Part shown: positions 54,317-63,472 of the stretch, piece by piece
How the letters are laid out: each line of letters opens with the position of its first letter
How positions within the stretch are numbered: the stretch's first letter is position 1
DNA from: Chromatiaceae bacterium
Lineage (GTDB): Bacteria; Pseudomonadota; Gammaproteobacteria; Chromatiales; Chromatiaceae
Direction of reading: 5' to 3'
NCBI GenBank assembly: GCA_016714645.1
Contig: JADKCI010000001.1
Span: 186,001 to 250,000 of the forward strand
DNA length: 64,000 nucleotides
Translations under genes and position numbers: made by a program
Notes under the pieces: generated by a model
The model's input: only the letters and a program-made list of their open reading frames with translations
Database searches by the model: none
Told to the model about the DNA's origin: nothing

Positions 54317-54997
54317 TCAAATCAGGAACAACTGCCAGAGGGCATGAAGCCCGAATCCCAACACCAGGCCGCCGGCCAGGCGCCGCAACCACACCTGTTC
54401 CGAGAAGCGTGCCGCCGCCCCGGCGAGCATGCCCAGGCTCAGCAGGGTGGGCATTGTGCCGAGGCCAAAGGCCAGCATTAACAGGCCGCCTTGGGCGGCG
54501 CTCCCAGCGGACAGGGCCCAGATCAGAACGCTATAAACCAGTCCGCAGGGGATCCAGGCCCAGACGAAGCCGACTCCCAGGGCCTGGCCCAGGGAGCGAA
54601 TCGGCAGGAGCCGGCGCCCCAGGGGCTCGACCCGCCGCCACAGCCCCGACCCCAGCCCTTCGAGCCGCGCCAAGCCTGGCCACCAACCCGCCAGGAAGAG
54701 CCCCAGCAGGATCATAAAGATCGCCGCCAGCAGATAGAGGGCGCGCTGCAGCGGCAGGACGGCGATGGCCGCCTGGCCAATCCCGCCCATCAAGGCCCCG
54801 GCTACCCCATAGCCAGCGATGCGGCCAAGATTGTAGGTTAATTGATAGGGAAAAAGGCGCGGGGCACTGGAGCGCACCCCGACGGGCAGCCCCAGGGTCA
54901 GGGTGCCGACAATACCGCCGCACATGCCGACGCAATGCACGCCCCCCAGCAGGCCCACCAGAAAGGCCGCCAGGATTTGTTCCAGACCGCTCAGCAT
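54317..54997 (-). CDS. Sulfite exporter TauE/SafE family (UreH-type) membrane protein
   Basis: 226 residues with about six membrane helices. The start MLSGLEQILAAFLVGLLGGV followed by HCVGMCGGIVG is the UreH/SafE signature, with two Cys that may bind metal. The loop RLFPYQLTYNLGRIAGYGVA and later VGFVWAWIPCGLVYSVLIWA are typical. These proteins are tied to cytochrome oxidase maturation, copper handling or sulfur compounds in different bacteria. It is convergent with the DUF4426 gene and divergent from pyrE. Substrate is unknown. Confidence 0.88.
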   Translation of the reverse strand: MLSGLEQILAAFLVGLLGGVHCVGMCGGIVGTLTLGLPVGVRSSAPRLFPYQLTYNLGRIAGYGVAGALMGGIGQAAIAVLPLQRALYLLAAIFMILLGLFLAGWWPGLARLEGLGSGLWRRVEPLGRRLLPIRSLGQALGVGFVWAWIPCGLVYSVLIWALSAGSAAQGGLLMLAFGLGTMPTLLSLGMLAGAAARFSEQVWLRRLAGGLVLGFGLHALWQLFLI

Positions 54998-55089
54998 TAA
55001 ACTGCTCCTCCTCTGCCGCGCCCCATCGCAACCGACCCGGGCAAATGTGTATCATAGCCCCGCCAGCCCCAACGTCCGGAAGAAGAGAG

Positions 55090-55743
55090 ATGCAGGATTA
55101 CCAGCGCGATTTCCTTCGCTTCGCCCTCGACCTGGGGGTACTCAAATTTGGTGACTTTACCCTCAAATCCGGACGCCAGAGCCCTTACTTTTTCAACGCC
55201 GGCCTCTTCAACACCGGCTCGGCTCTGGCTCAGCTCGGGGGCTTCTACGCCGCCGCCCTGCAGGCCTCGGGGCTTGCTTGCGATCTCCTCTATGGCCCGG
55301 CCTATAAAGGCATACCCCTGGCGGCCGCCACCGCCATCGCCCTGGCGGCCCAGTATGGCCGCGACCTGCCCTATGCCTTCAATCGCAAGGAGTCCAAGGA
55401 CCACGGCGAGGGCGGCATCATCGTCGGTCACCCCCTGCGGGGCCAGGTGCTCATCATCGACGACGTCATCACCGCCGGGACCTCGGTGCGCGAGTCCATC
55501 GACATCATCCAGGCCCAGGGCGCCCGGCCCGCCGGTGTCCTCATCGCCCTGGACCGCCAGGAACGCGGCCAGCACCAGAGCTCCGCCGTCCAGGAGGTGC
55601 GCGAGCACTTTGGCATTCCCGTCGTCAGCATCGCCACCCTGGCGGACCTGGTGGCCTTTTTGGAGGAATCGCCAGCGGGGGCATCCATTACCCCCGCCAC
55701 CCTGGCGGCGGTGCGCGACTACCGGTCCCGCTACGGCGTCTGA
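55090..55743 (+). CDS. pyrE: Orotate phosphoribosyltransferase
   Basis: 217 residues from ATG 55090, with AGAGAG upstream. The PRPP-binding loop is VLIIDDVITAGTSVRESIDI. Substrate-site sequence includes FTLKSGRQSPYFFNAGLF and LLYGPAYKGIPLAAATAIAL. It adds orotate to PRPP in UMP synthesis. The neighbourhood radC-coaBC-dut-argB-pyrE is a known gammaproteobacterial block, here with pyrE and argB facing each other and a DUF4124 gene between. Confidence 0.96.
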   Translation: MQDYQRDFLRFALDLGVLKFGDFTLKSGRQSPYFFNAGLFNTGSALAQLGGFYAAALQASGLACDLLYGPAYKGIPLAAATAIALAAQYGRDLPYAFNRKESKDHGEGGIIVGHPLRGQVLIIDDVITAGTSVRESIDIIQAQGARPAGVLIALDRQERGQHQSSAVQEVREHFGIPVVSIATLADLVAFLEESPAGASITPATLAAVRDYRSRYGV

Positions 55744-55763
55744 GGAGCCAGAAGCTGGCCGAC

Positions 55764-56785
55764 GTGATCCCCGCCCGCGTCCCGCGCGCCCTGATCCTCA
55801 TCCTCATCCTTTTACTGGTGGGTTGCCTGGTTCCGCCCGTCCAGGCGGCCCTCTATCGCTGGATCGACGAGGAGGGATATGTCCACTACGCGGACGTAAT
55901 TCCTCCCGCCTCGGTGCGCCAGGGCCACACGGAACTGCGCAAGGATGGCATCCCCATCCACACCGTACCCCCGGCCCGGACTCCGGAACAGATCAGGGCC
56001 GATGAGAAGCTGGCGCGCCTGCGCGCCGGGCAGGAACGCATCCTCGACCAGCAAAGGACGGCGGATCGCGGCCTGCTCCATACCTTTCCCTCGGAAAATG
56101 AATTGATTGGCGCCAACGCCAATCAGATCGCCGCCATTGAGACCATGATCCAGGTCACCTATAACAACATCCGCCGCCAGGAGGCCTGGCTCGCGGGCCT
56201 GCGCACCTCTGCCGGCAATATCGAGCGCACCGGCAAGCCCGTGCCCGAGGAATTCACCATCAGCTCCCGCAAGACCGAGCGGTCGATCCAGCGCGCCCTG
56301 GCCAGCATCACCGCTCGCGAGGCACAGAAGGCCGCCATCCAGGCCCGTCTCGACCGGGATCTCGGCCGCTATCGCCAATTCAGCGTCTCCGGCCGCTCCT
56401 CGGCCCTGAGTACCAAAAAACGCCACGTCGATCGCTACAGCACCGTCCCCTGTCGCACCAAGGCCGCCTGCGACCCCTTGTGGAACCAGGCCCTCGATTA
56501 TCTGGCCGGCCGCCGGAAACTGGAGATCCAGGTCGGGGATTCGGAAGACCTCTTCATCGCGGCCCTACGCCTTGACCGCCCGTCCGAACCCATCACCATC
56601 AGCACCCCGCCGCCCCAGGACGCGAGGCCGATCTGGTGCTGACCCGGGTACCCGACGACAAGGGGCCCGCCGCCACCCTCTTCCTGGAATTGCGCTGCGA
56701 GGCCGCCGCCCTGGGTACCCCGCATTGCCTGCGGCCGGATCTGCTGCACGCGATCCAGGGTTTCGGGGAGGCCTTGATTAAATAG
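55764..56785 (+). pseudogene. DUF4124-domain secreted protein, one-base frameshift near the end
   Basis: GTG start at 55764, signal peptide ending in PPVQA, then ALYRWIDEEGYVHYADVIPP, the DUF4124 signature (YRW.DE.G..HY.D..P). A long helical middle follows, then PCRTKAACDPLWNQALDYLA. The first frame ends at 56642 with DARPIWC. The next frame is clearly coding (EADLVLTRVPDDKGPAATLF, LELRCEAAALGTPHCLRPDL) to TAG 56783-56785. Adding one base in the C/G runs at 56613-56619 joins them to about 340 residues. Probably a periplasmic or membrane-anchored envelope protein. Confidence 0.75.
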
Positions 56786-56796
56786 GCATCCGCCGG

Positions 56797-57693
56797 TCAG
56801 CGGCGCCGAATAAGGGTGCCAACACCTTCATTGGTGAAGAGATCCAGCAGCAGGGCGTGTTCGACCCGGCCGTCGAGGATATGGGCCGTGCGCACCCCCG
56901 CCTGCACCGCGTCCACGGCGCACTGGATCTTGGGCAACATGCCTCCATGGATGACGCCGGTGCGCACCATCTCGTCGAGGCGGCTCACCTCCAGGTCCAC
57001 AACCAGTTGGCCAGCGGAATCCAGCAGGCCCGGCGTGTTGGTCAGCAGCATCAACTTCTCGGCCTTGAGAAACTCCGCCACCTTGCCGGCCACCAGGTCG
57101 GCGTTGATGTTATAGGAGCGGCCATCCTTGCCCACGCCAATAGGGGCTATGACCGGGATGAAGTCGCCCTTGACGAGCATATCCACCACCCGGACGTCGA
57201 TGCTCTCCACCTCGCCAACATGGCCGATATCGATGATCTCCGGCTCCTTGAGCTCGGGGGCATCGCGCCGCAGGAACATTTTACGGGCCCGGATCAGATC
57301 GCCATCCTTACCGGTCAGACCCACCGCCCGCCCGCCGTGACGATTGATAAGATTAACGATTTCCTTGTTCACCTGGCCCCCGAGGACCATCTCGACCACG
57401 TCCATGGTCTCCGTATCGGTCACCCGCATGCCCTGAATAAATTCGCTGGTGATACCCAATCGCTTGAGCAGATCGCCGATCTGGGGTCCGCCACCGTGGA
57501 CGATGACCGGATTGATGCCCACCAGCTTCATGAGGACCACGTCCCGCGCGAAGCCTTCCTTGAGGGTCTGCTCGACCATGGCGTTGCCACCATACTTGAT
57601 GACGATGGTCTTGCCCTGGAAACGCTGGATATAGGGCAAGGCCTCGACCAGGACATGGGCGATATTGCGGGCGCGCTCAAGGACGATAGTCAT
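56797..57693 (-). CDS. argB: Acetylglutamate kinase
   Basis: 298 residues. The N-terminus contains KTIVIKYGGNAMVEQTLKEG and VIVHGGGPQIGDLLKRLG, the substrate and phosphate loops. Later motifs include NLINRHGGRAVGLTGKDGDL, RSYNINADLVAGKVAEFLKA and GGMLPKIQCAVDAVQAGVRT. This is the arginine-sensitive, long form. It catalyses the second step of arginine synthesis. It lies in a leftward run coaBC-dut-unknown-argB. It is convergent with the DUF4124 gene, with 11 bases between stops. Confidence 0.96.
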   Translation of the reverse strand: MTIVLERARNIAHVLVEALPYIQRFQGKTIVIKYGGNAMVEQTLKEGFARDVVLMKLVGINPVIVHGGGPQIGDLLKRLGITSEFIQGMRVTDTETMDVVEMVLGGQVNKEIVNLINRHGGRAVGLTGKDGDLIRARKMFLRRDAPELKEPEIIDIGHVGEVESIDVRVVDMLVKGDFIPVIAPIGVGKDGRSYNINADLVAGKVAEFLKAEKLMLLTNTPGLLDSAGQLVVDLEVSRLDEMVRTGVIHGGMLPKIQCAVDAVQAGVRTAHILDGRVEHALLLDLFTNEGVGTLIRRR

Positions 57694-57769
57694 GGGGATT
57701 CCTGGAAAAGGGTCGATAAAGATGAGGACAGCGCTGTGGCGCCACCCGGCGCCGCAACGGGGAGTGGGC

Positions 57770-58192
57770 TCAAGGGATCGGCGGCGCGGGCCCCTCGGCT
57801 AACACCGGCAGGATGGCACCCAGTTCCAGATCCGGATCCGGATCCACCGGCGCGCACCCCGCCGACGACGACGCGGCGGGAGGGCTCGCGGCAGAGTGCT
57901 GCTCCGCCTGGGCCCGCAGGCGTACCGCCGCCAGGCCGATGAGCAGGGGCCGGATGGCGTCCATCAGGGGTTGGGCCTCCGCCAGGCGACAATAGATGTA
58001 GTTGCGGGCCTGCATGGCGGCGAAACCATTCTCCCGTTCGACCCAGACATAGAGGCCGATCAGGTAAGCCACCAGGATCAGGGGGGCCAGGGCGAAAAGA
58101 TAGGAGAGCCAGAATTGATGGAAACCCGAGGCGCCCTTCGCGCCTGGCTCACCGGCCGCGCCATTATTCTTCAGCACCCGACCCTGACCCAT
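57770..58192 (-). CDS. Single-pass membrane protein of unknown function
   Basis: 140 residues. One strong membrane helix (FWLSYLFALAPLILVAYLIG) lies near residues 27-50, followed by a helical stretch NGFAAMQARNYIYCRLAEAQ, and a low-complexity Ala/Ser/Pro/Asp tail. It sits between dut and argB, where related genomes often carry algC. I see no phosphomannomutase sequence in it. Function unknown; the gene lies 20 bases from the dut stop in the same direction and is likely cotranscribed. Confidence 0.6.
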   Translation of the reverse strand: MGQGRVLKNNGAAGEPGAKGASGFHQFWLSYLFALAPLILVAYLIGLYVWVERENGFAAMQARNYIYCRLAEAQPLMDAIRPLLIGLAAVRLRAQAEQHSAASPPAASSSAGCAPVDPDPDLELGAILPVLAEGPAPPIP

Positions 58193-58212
58193 GACCCGCT
58201 CTCCAACCTGTA

Positions 58213-58671
58213 TCAGTCGCTGCCCGTGTGTCCAAAACCGCCGGTGCCGCGCTCGGAGGTGGTGAAGGAATCCACCAGCTCAAAGTCCGCCTGTAGCACG
58301 GGCACCAGCACCAGTTGCGCGATACGCTCGCCCACGGCGATATGAAAGGCCTCCTGGCCCCGGTTCCAGCAGGACACCAGCAGCTCGCCCTGATAGTCCG
58401 AGTCGATGAGCCCCACCAGATTGCCAAGGACAATGCCATGCTTATGACCCAGCCCGGAACGCGGCAGAATCATGGCCGCGACCCCCCGCTCGCCGATATG
58501 GATCGCCAGGCCGGTGGGCAGCAACTCGGTTGCCCCCGGCGCCAGGTCCAGGGGTTGTTCCAGCATGGCCCGCAGGTCCAGACCCGCGGAACCCGGGGTC
58601 GCGTATTCCGGTAGTGGAAAGTCCCAGCCCAGCCGGGGGTCAAGCACCTTGAGTTGCAACGTGTGCCGCAT
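58213..58671 (-). CDS. dut: dUTP diphosphatase
   Basis: 152 residues with all five trimeric dUTPase motifs in order: GSAGLDLRA, LPRSGLGHKHGIVL, NLVGLIDSDYQGEL, a fourth near GERIAQLVLVPVLQA, and RGTGGFGHTGSD at the C-terminus. It hydrolyses dUTP to dUMP, keeping uracil out of DNA. Its ATG at 58671 lies 32 bases inside the end of coaBC, so the pair is translationally coupled. Confidence 0.96.
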   Translation of the reverse strand: MRHTLQLKVLDPRLGWDFPLPEYATPGSAGLDLRAMLEQPLDLAPGATELLPTGLAIHIGERGVAAMILPRSGLGHKHGIVLGNLVGLIDSDYQGELLVSCWNRGQEAFHIAVGERIAQLVLVPVLQADFELVDSFTTSERGTGGFGHTGSD

Positions 58672-59860
58672 AAGCCTCCGCGATCAGATCCGTCAGCGCC
58701 TCGGCCAGGTGGGCCTTGGGCATCAAGGGTAAGTGGTCCAGGCGCCCGTCCCGCCGGATGACGGTGAGGGCATTATCCTCGCGCTCGAAGCCGCCCGTGG
58801 CCCCGCCAACCTGATTGGCGGCGATCATGTCCAGACCCTTGGCCTGGAGCTTGGCCCGGGCCTGTTCCTCCACCCGCTCGGTCTCGGCCGCGAAGCCGAC
58901 CGTAAAGGGGGGGTCCGGACGAGCCGCAACCTCGGAGAGAATATCCGGATTGCGCACCAGGCGCAGGGTCAATTCCTGCTGGCCCTTTTTGATTTTTTGC
59001 GGAGCCGGGTCCGCCACCCGGTAGTCGGCCACCGCCGCCGCCGCGACGAAGATGTCCTGATCCGCTATACGCGCCATCACCGCCGCCTGCATCTCCAGGG
59101 CCGATTCGACCTGGACCCGCTCCAGACCGACCGGGGCCGCCAGAGCGGTGGGGCCGCTGACCAGCACCACCTGGGCACCCCGCGCCGCCAGGGCCTGGGC
59201 CAGGGCATAGCCCATGCGCCCGGAGCTGCGGTTGCCGACATAGCGCACCGGGTCCAGGGCCTCCCGCGTCGGCCCGGCGGTCACCAGGACGCGGCAACCC
59301 GCGAGGGGGCTGGCCTGCTGGGGTCCCATCAGCGCCGCGACCAATTCCCCCGGCTCCAGCATGCGGCCCGGCCCCACCTCGCCGCAGGCCTGAGCCCCCG
59401 CGGCAGGTCCGAGGATCCGGACGCCGCGTTCGGCCAGGAGTCGGGCATTGGCCTGGGTCGCCGGGTGCCGCCACATCTGCTGATTCATGGCCGGGGCCAG
59501 AACCAGTGGTGCCTGGGTGGCCAGGGCCAGGGTGGTGAGCAGATCATCCGCCAGGCCCGCCGCCAGGCGCGCCATGAGATCGGCGGTGGCCGGAGCCACC
59601 AGAACCAGATCGGCCCAGCGCGCCAGTTCGATATGATCCATGCCCGCCTCGGCGGTCGGATCCAGGAGATCCAGGCGGACGGCATTACCGGAAAGGGCCT
59701 GAAAAGTCAGAGGTCCAACAAAGGCCTGGGCGGCCCGGGTCATGACCACCCGCACCTCGGCACCCTCGGCGCGCAGGCGACGCGTCAACTCCGCCGCCTT
59801 GTAAGCCGCGATGCCGCCGCTTACCCCGAGCAGCACATGCCTGAAAGCCAGTGGATTCAC
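58640..59860 (-). CDS. coaBC: Phosphopantothenoylcysteine decarboxylase / phosphopantothenate-cysteine ligase
   Basis: 406-residue bifunctional enzyme of coenzyme A synthesis. The CoaC flavin domain starts HVLLGVSGGIAAYKAAELTR, with the catalytic His in AGMDHIELARWADL and the PAMNQQMW motif near residue 125. The CoaB domain begins after about residue 190 (VLVTAGPTREALDPVRYVGN, RSSGRMGYALAQALAARGAQ) and contains KIKKGQQELTLRLVRNPDIL. It faces radC with 158 bases between starts, a shared promoter region. Confidence 0.96.
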   Translation of the reverse strand: MNPLAFRHVLLGVSGGIAAYKAAELTRRLRAEGAEVRVVMTRAAQAFVGPLTFQALSGNAVRLDLLDPTAEAGMDHIELARWADLVLVAPATADLMARLAAGLADDLLTTLALATQAPLVLAPAMNQQMWRHPATQANARLLAERGVRILGPAAGAQACGEVGPGRMLEPGELVAALMGPQQASPLAGCRVLVTAGPTREALDPVRYVGNRSSGRMGYALAQALAARGAQVVLVSGPTALAAPVGLERVQVESALEMQAAVMARIADQDIFVAAAAVADYRVADPAPQKIKKGQQELTLRLVRNPDILSEVAARPDPPFTVGFAAETERVEEQARAKLQAKGLDMIAANQVGGATGGFEREDNALTVIRRDGRLDHLPLMPKAHLAEALTDLIAEAYAAHVATQGA

Positions 59861-60018
59861 GCGACCTGGGAGGGACCTGAACGAGAGAGGAGAAAGCGAA
59901 ATTGTACTGCATTCCCGCCACCAGACCCTAAGTCGGCCCCAGGCCCATCTCCAGCATTGCTTGCGGCCGCCTACCGGTACGCGTAGATTCCCGCAAAAGC
60001 CATCAGGGGAAGAGCCGC

Positions 60019-60693
60019 ATGAAAATTCTGGAATTACCGAAGGACGAGCGCCCGCGTGAAAAGCTGCTGGCGCGTGGCGCCGGGGCCTTGACCGACGCGG
60101 AACTCTTGGCGATCTTCCTCCGCACCGGCATACCCGGCAAGAGCGCCATTGACCTGGCCCGCGACCTGCTGGCGGATCTCGACGGCTTGCGTGGCCTCTT
60201 CTCCGCCGATCAGAAACGCCTCTGTAAAAACAAGGGCCTCGGCCCGGCCAAGTATGTCCAGCTCCAGGCGGTGCTGGAGATGAGCCGCCGTTACCTGGCC
60301 GCCGAGATGAACCGGGGCGACCCCCTGACCAGCCCGGAGGCCACCCGCGCCTTCATCAAAAGCAAGCTCTACCACTATCCCCACGAAGTCTTCGCCTGCC
60401 TCTTCCTCGATAACCGCCACCAGGTCCTGAGATACGAGGAACTCTTCAATGGCACCATCGATGGCGCCAGCGTCCACCCCCGCGAGGTGGTGCGCCGCGC
60501 CCTCGAACTCGGCGCCGCCGCCGTCATCTTCGCCCACAACCACCCTTCCGGCGTCACCGAACCCAGCCAGGCCGACCTGCGCATTACCCAGCGCCTCAAG
60601 GATGCCCTGGCCCTGATGGATATCCGCGTCCTGGATCACATTATCGTCGGCGATGGGCAGGGGATTTCTTTTGCCGAGCGGGGATTGCTGTGA
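60019..60693 (+). CDS. radC: RadC family JAMM/MPN protein
   Basis: 224 residues. An N-terminal HhH-like helical domain (DERPREKLLARGAGALTDAE, LLAIFLRTGIPGKSAIDLAR) precedes the JAMM metal site HNHPSGVTEPSQADL with EELFNGTIDGASVHPRE upstream. RadC proteins are chromosomal relatives of mobile-element antirestriction/repair proteins; their function is still unclear. Position next to coaBC is conserved in gammaproteobacteria, so this is the resident copy. Confidence 0.94.
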   Translation: MKILELPKDERPREKLLARGAGALTDAELLAIFLRTGIPGKSAIDLARDLLADLDGLRGLFSADQKRLCKNKGLGPAKYVQLQAVLEMSRRYLAAEMNRGDPLTSPEATRAFIKSKLYHYPHEVFACLFLDNRHQVLRYEELFNGTIDGASVHPREVVRRALELGAAAVIFAHNHPSGVTEPSQADLRITQRLKDALALMDIRVLDHIIVGDGQGISFAERGLL

Positions 60694-61073
60694 GGGTGAG
60701 CAGTTGTTGGGTATCAATAGCTTCTACAAGGAGCAGATGGTGTTCTGGAATCCTATTAAGAATCTGTAGGCTATAGCAGTCGGCTCTACGAGGAGCGGCT
60801 AGCGACACTAAAAGGAGCCGGGGACACGGGGCGGGTGCAGGAGCTGTAAGGGGGCTGGGAGACCGAGGCAAAAGCTATGGGAGCTTCGCTACCCCGATGT
60901 GGTAGCCTTGGGTGTGGAATCCCGAGTGGCAGTACCTGAACCCCCTTAACCTGAGCACTATACTCGGGTATCTACATGTAGATACCTTGGAGAAGGACAG
61001 CTGCGCCGTCCATTGTATATTAGCCCTCACAAATCGAAATCTCCGCGCCCGACGCCACTTACTGAGAACCAAC
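60694..61073. other. Stretch without a gene between radC and the DUF3883 gene
   Basis: Base composition falls along this stretch, from GC-rich near radC to AT-richer near 61000, marking the edge of acquired DNA. The frame of the next gene is open back to 60912, but that extension has no family character. No terminator or clear promoter was identified. Confidence 0.4.
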
Positions 61074-62000
61074 ATGCACACACGAATTGCACTTGTGAAA
61101 ACCGGCTGGTCTGACGAGTATCAAGGAGAGCAGGTTCTAGGGCGATATGCGCACATCACTGAGTTTGATGAGGCGCATGAACGCTTCAATTTCCAAAAAG
61201 CTGCGGACGGACGCTTCTATGGCTATCTTCCACCAATTGGCCCGAAAAAGCGCGCGCCTCAGCCAAAGAATCCAGATGGTTGGCTATTACTTTTCGTATC
61301 GGCACGAAACGGCAATGGTCCACTTACGGTCGTAGGTTGGTACGAAGATGCGACGCTTCATTCTGAATACAAAGACAGACCAGAGTACGACACTGAGGCA
61401 GACTTTGAAACAGATGTTAACGGCGCAAAATTTGGCTATTGCATCAGCGCGGGTATGGCGCACCTAATTCCGGTAGGAAGTCGGACACAGACAATATCGG
61501 GGAACCACTTCAAGAGATCACCAGTTCTCTACGTTCGCGGCAACGGCAAAAACGAATATTGGCGGCAAGAGCTTGCTACATTGGCCGAGGAATTGGTCAG
61601 CAATCCACCTTCGGATACAGATTGTGCCCCGCCAATGATTGCTTTTCCTGACCCAGAGCACAGAAAGAAGGTGGAACTTGCAGCGATCGATGCTGCGAAG
61701 CGATACCTGTCCAAAGAAAACAAGGTGACTGATCGCCAAAAACACAATTGCGGGTACGATCTGCTGGCACGTCATCGAAAGACTGGTGATGAACTCCACG
61801 TTGAGGTAAAAGGCACGAGCGGTCAGGCCATGCACTTTTACATGACGCGCGGAGAGTATCGCTACATGCCAACACCGCAGTGGCGACTGATAGTCGTAAC
61901 TCAAGCACTTATCAAGCCAAAATTGGTTCTTTTCACCTACAAAGAAGTGAAGAAGGCATTCGATCTTGAATCATTTGCCTGGGAAGCTACGGCACGGTGA
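61074..62000 (+). CDS. DUF3883 domain protein, nuclease-like fold predicted
   Basis: 308 residues from ATG 61074 (MHTRIALVKTGWSDEYQGEQ). The N-terminal 200 residues contain FNFQKAADGRFYGYLPPIGP and GPLTVVGWYEDATLHSE. The C-terminal DUF3883 domain reads NCGYDLLARHRKTGDELHVE followed by VKGTSG, with D...E-V-K residues like a PD-(D/E)XK nuclease. DUF3883 domains often occur in defence and restriction proteins. The gene is lower in GC than its neighbours and stands beside an IS5 element, so it was probably acquired. Activity is a guess. Confidence 0.75.
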   Translation: MHTRIALVKTGWSDEYQGEQVLGRYAHITEFDEAHERFNFQKAADGRFYGYLPPIGPKKRAPQPKNPDGWLLLFVSARNGNGPLTVVGWYEDATLHSEYKDRPEYDTEADFETDVNGAKFGYCISAGMAHLIPVGSRTQTISGNHFKRSPVLYVRGNGKNEYWRQELATLAEELVSNPPSDTDCAPPMIAFPDPEHRKKVELAAIDAAKRYLSKENKVTDRQKHNCGYDLLARHRKTGDELHVEVKGTSGQAMHFYMTRGEYRYMPTPQWRLIVVTQALIKPKLVLFTYKEVKKAFDLESFAWEATAR

Positions 62001-62089
62001 GGGCTGGTAGTGCCCCAATTGGTAGGACAGCGGCTAGCTGAATCCTTTTTTATCAGCCTGTTATGTAATATGCGTCCTAAGCATTGGCA

Positions 62090-63185
62090 GGCGTTGCTGC
62101 ATAAAAACTAGCCAGGCGGAGATCCCCCTATCCCCATTTTTTCAGGACGCAGTGATCTCTACCCGAACCGACTCCGGCATCCCCAGGTAGGTCATCCGAT
62201 TCATGGCGGCAATCCGCGCATGCACCTCATTGACCTGGGCATCGAACTGACGTGAGGCGAGGTGGTCGCCGAAGAGTTGTTTGAGGCGATACATGGCATT
62301 TTCCGCCAGACTGCGCCGGTGATACCCCGTGTCGCGTTTCCATTGCGCCTCCCCCTTCTGCGCAATATCGGCCAGGGCGTGCGTACGGGGATGTGTCGGC
62401 TCCCAAGCAATGGCGTTGTCGCGCGGCGGAACGACCAAACGCGCTTCGCGCTGCGCGGCGATGCCATAGGCTTCGCGTGTGTCGTAGGCGCCATCGGCAT
62501 CGATCTGTTCGATCGTCCCCGCCACTTGCTCGATCAGACCGCCAAACATTTCCCCATCCGTCCAGGCAGTGGTCGTCACCTCCACACCGATGACATCCCG
62601 GATGTCGGCATCAACCGCCAGATGCACCTTCAGCCAGGTACGCCGTTTACCGGCCCCGTGTTGGCGCACCTGCCATTCTCCCTCGCCAAACACGTTCAGC
62701 CCCGTCGAATCGGCCACGACATGGACCGGACCCGAGCGTTCGCAACGCTCAATCGGCACCGTTAGCGCGCGCACGCGACGCGACAGGTGCGTGTGATCCG
62801 GTACCGGCAGATCCAAACCCATCAGCCCCATCAGCGAGCGCCCAAATCCTTCCACGGTGCGATAGGGCAGATGAAAGACCTGCTTGAGCACCAACAGCGT
62901 CTGGATCGACCAATCCGAATACAACACCGGCGCCCCTCGCTTCCCGGTCGGGGCCGCCAACCACGACTGCTGGAGAGCCTCCGGATCAAACCAGAACGTG
63001 ATGTCCCCGCGTGCCACCAGGGCTCGATCGTAGTCCGGCCAGTTGGTGACCCGGTAGCGGGCTTTCTGACCGGTCGGTGCTTGACTCACAGGTTCAGTAG
63101 ACGACATCGTAGGACGAACTCGTAGGTGAACGGATGAACAGGGGCGGTACACTAGCAGACATCGGCGGATTTATGCACCAACGCC
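62090..63185 (-). mobile_element. IS5-family insertion sequence
   Basis: About 1.1 kb bounded by 16-bp imperfect inverted repeats: GGCGTTGCTGCATAAA at 62090-62105 and TTTATGCACCAACGCC at 63170-63185 (one mismatch). It contains one transposase gene on the minus strand. No clear target duplication is seen. Its right end lies at the start of the frame at 63173-63472, so that gene begins within the element. Confidence 0.75.
62142..63107 (-). CDS. IS5-family transposase
   Basis: 321 residues from ATG 63107. N-terminal DUF4096-like part: RYRVTNWPDYDRALVARGDI, then WSIQTLLVLKQVFHLPYRTV. DDE residues are visible as HVVADSTGLNVFGEGEW (first Asp), EQIDADGAYDT (second Asp) and YHRRSLAENAMYRLKQLFGD (Glu). 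The frame is intact and so are the element ends, so this is the only insertion sequence in the window that looks able to move. I preferred this start over one 15 codons upstream that lacks family sequence. Confidence 0.9.
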   Translation of the reverse strand: MSSTEPVSQAPTGQKARYRVTNWPDYDRALVARGDITFWFDPEALQQSWLAAPTGKRGAPVLYSDWSIQTLLVLKQVFHLPYRTVEGFGRSLMGLMGLDLPVPDHTHLSRRVRALTVPIERCERSGPVHVVADSTGLNVFGEGEWQVRQHGAGKRRTWLKVHLAVDADIRDVIGVEVTTTAWTDGEMFGGLIEQVAGTIEQIDADGAYDTREAYGIAAQREARLVVPPRDNAIAWEPTHPRTHALADIAQKGEAQWKRDTGYHRRSLAENAMYRLKQLFGDHLASRQFDAQVNEVHARIAAMNRMTYLGMPESVRVEITAS

Positions 63186-63472
63186 CCAAGGAATGTGTCG
63201 CCCTCGATGCCATCATCACCGCCATCCAGACCCAGAGTTATCACACCATCACCGGTAAGACCCTGCGGACTCTCTTCCGGGGCAAATCCGCTAATAATCC
63301 CGGCTTTGCCTTGGCGGCGGCCCGGGGTCTCAGCTTGATCGTCGCCCGGCAGGTTCCGGATGGCGGCTATCAAGACGGTAATGCCCAACCTTGCCGGGAA
63401 GCCATTGCCGCCCTCATCGCTGCCGGGACCTTTATCCTCGGCCCCGGCCATCAGCGCCCAGAGCCCCGGTGA
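63173..63472 (+). CDS. Unknown protein whose start lies in the insertion-sequence end
   Basis: 99 residues from ATG 63173 (MHQRPKECVALDAIITAIQT), then TLRTLFRGKSANNPGFALAA and ARGLSLIVARQVPDGGYQDG. The first four codons are part of the IS5 terminal repeat, and the frame extends further into the element to an ATG at 63134. So the native 5' end may have been cut off. No family recognised. Confidence 0.45.
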   Translation: MHQRPKECVALDAIITAIQTQSYHTITGKTLRTLFRGKSANNPGFALAAARGLSLIVARQVPDGGYQDGNAQPCREAIAALIAAGTFILGPGHQRPEPR

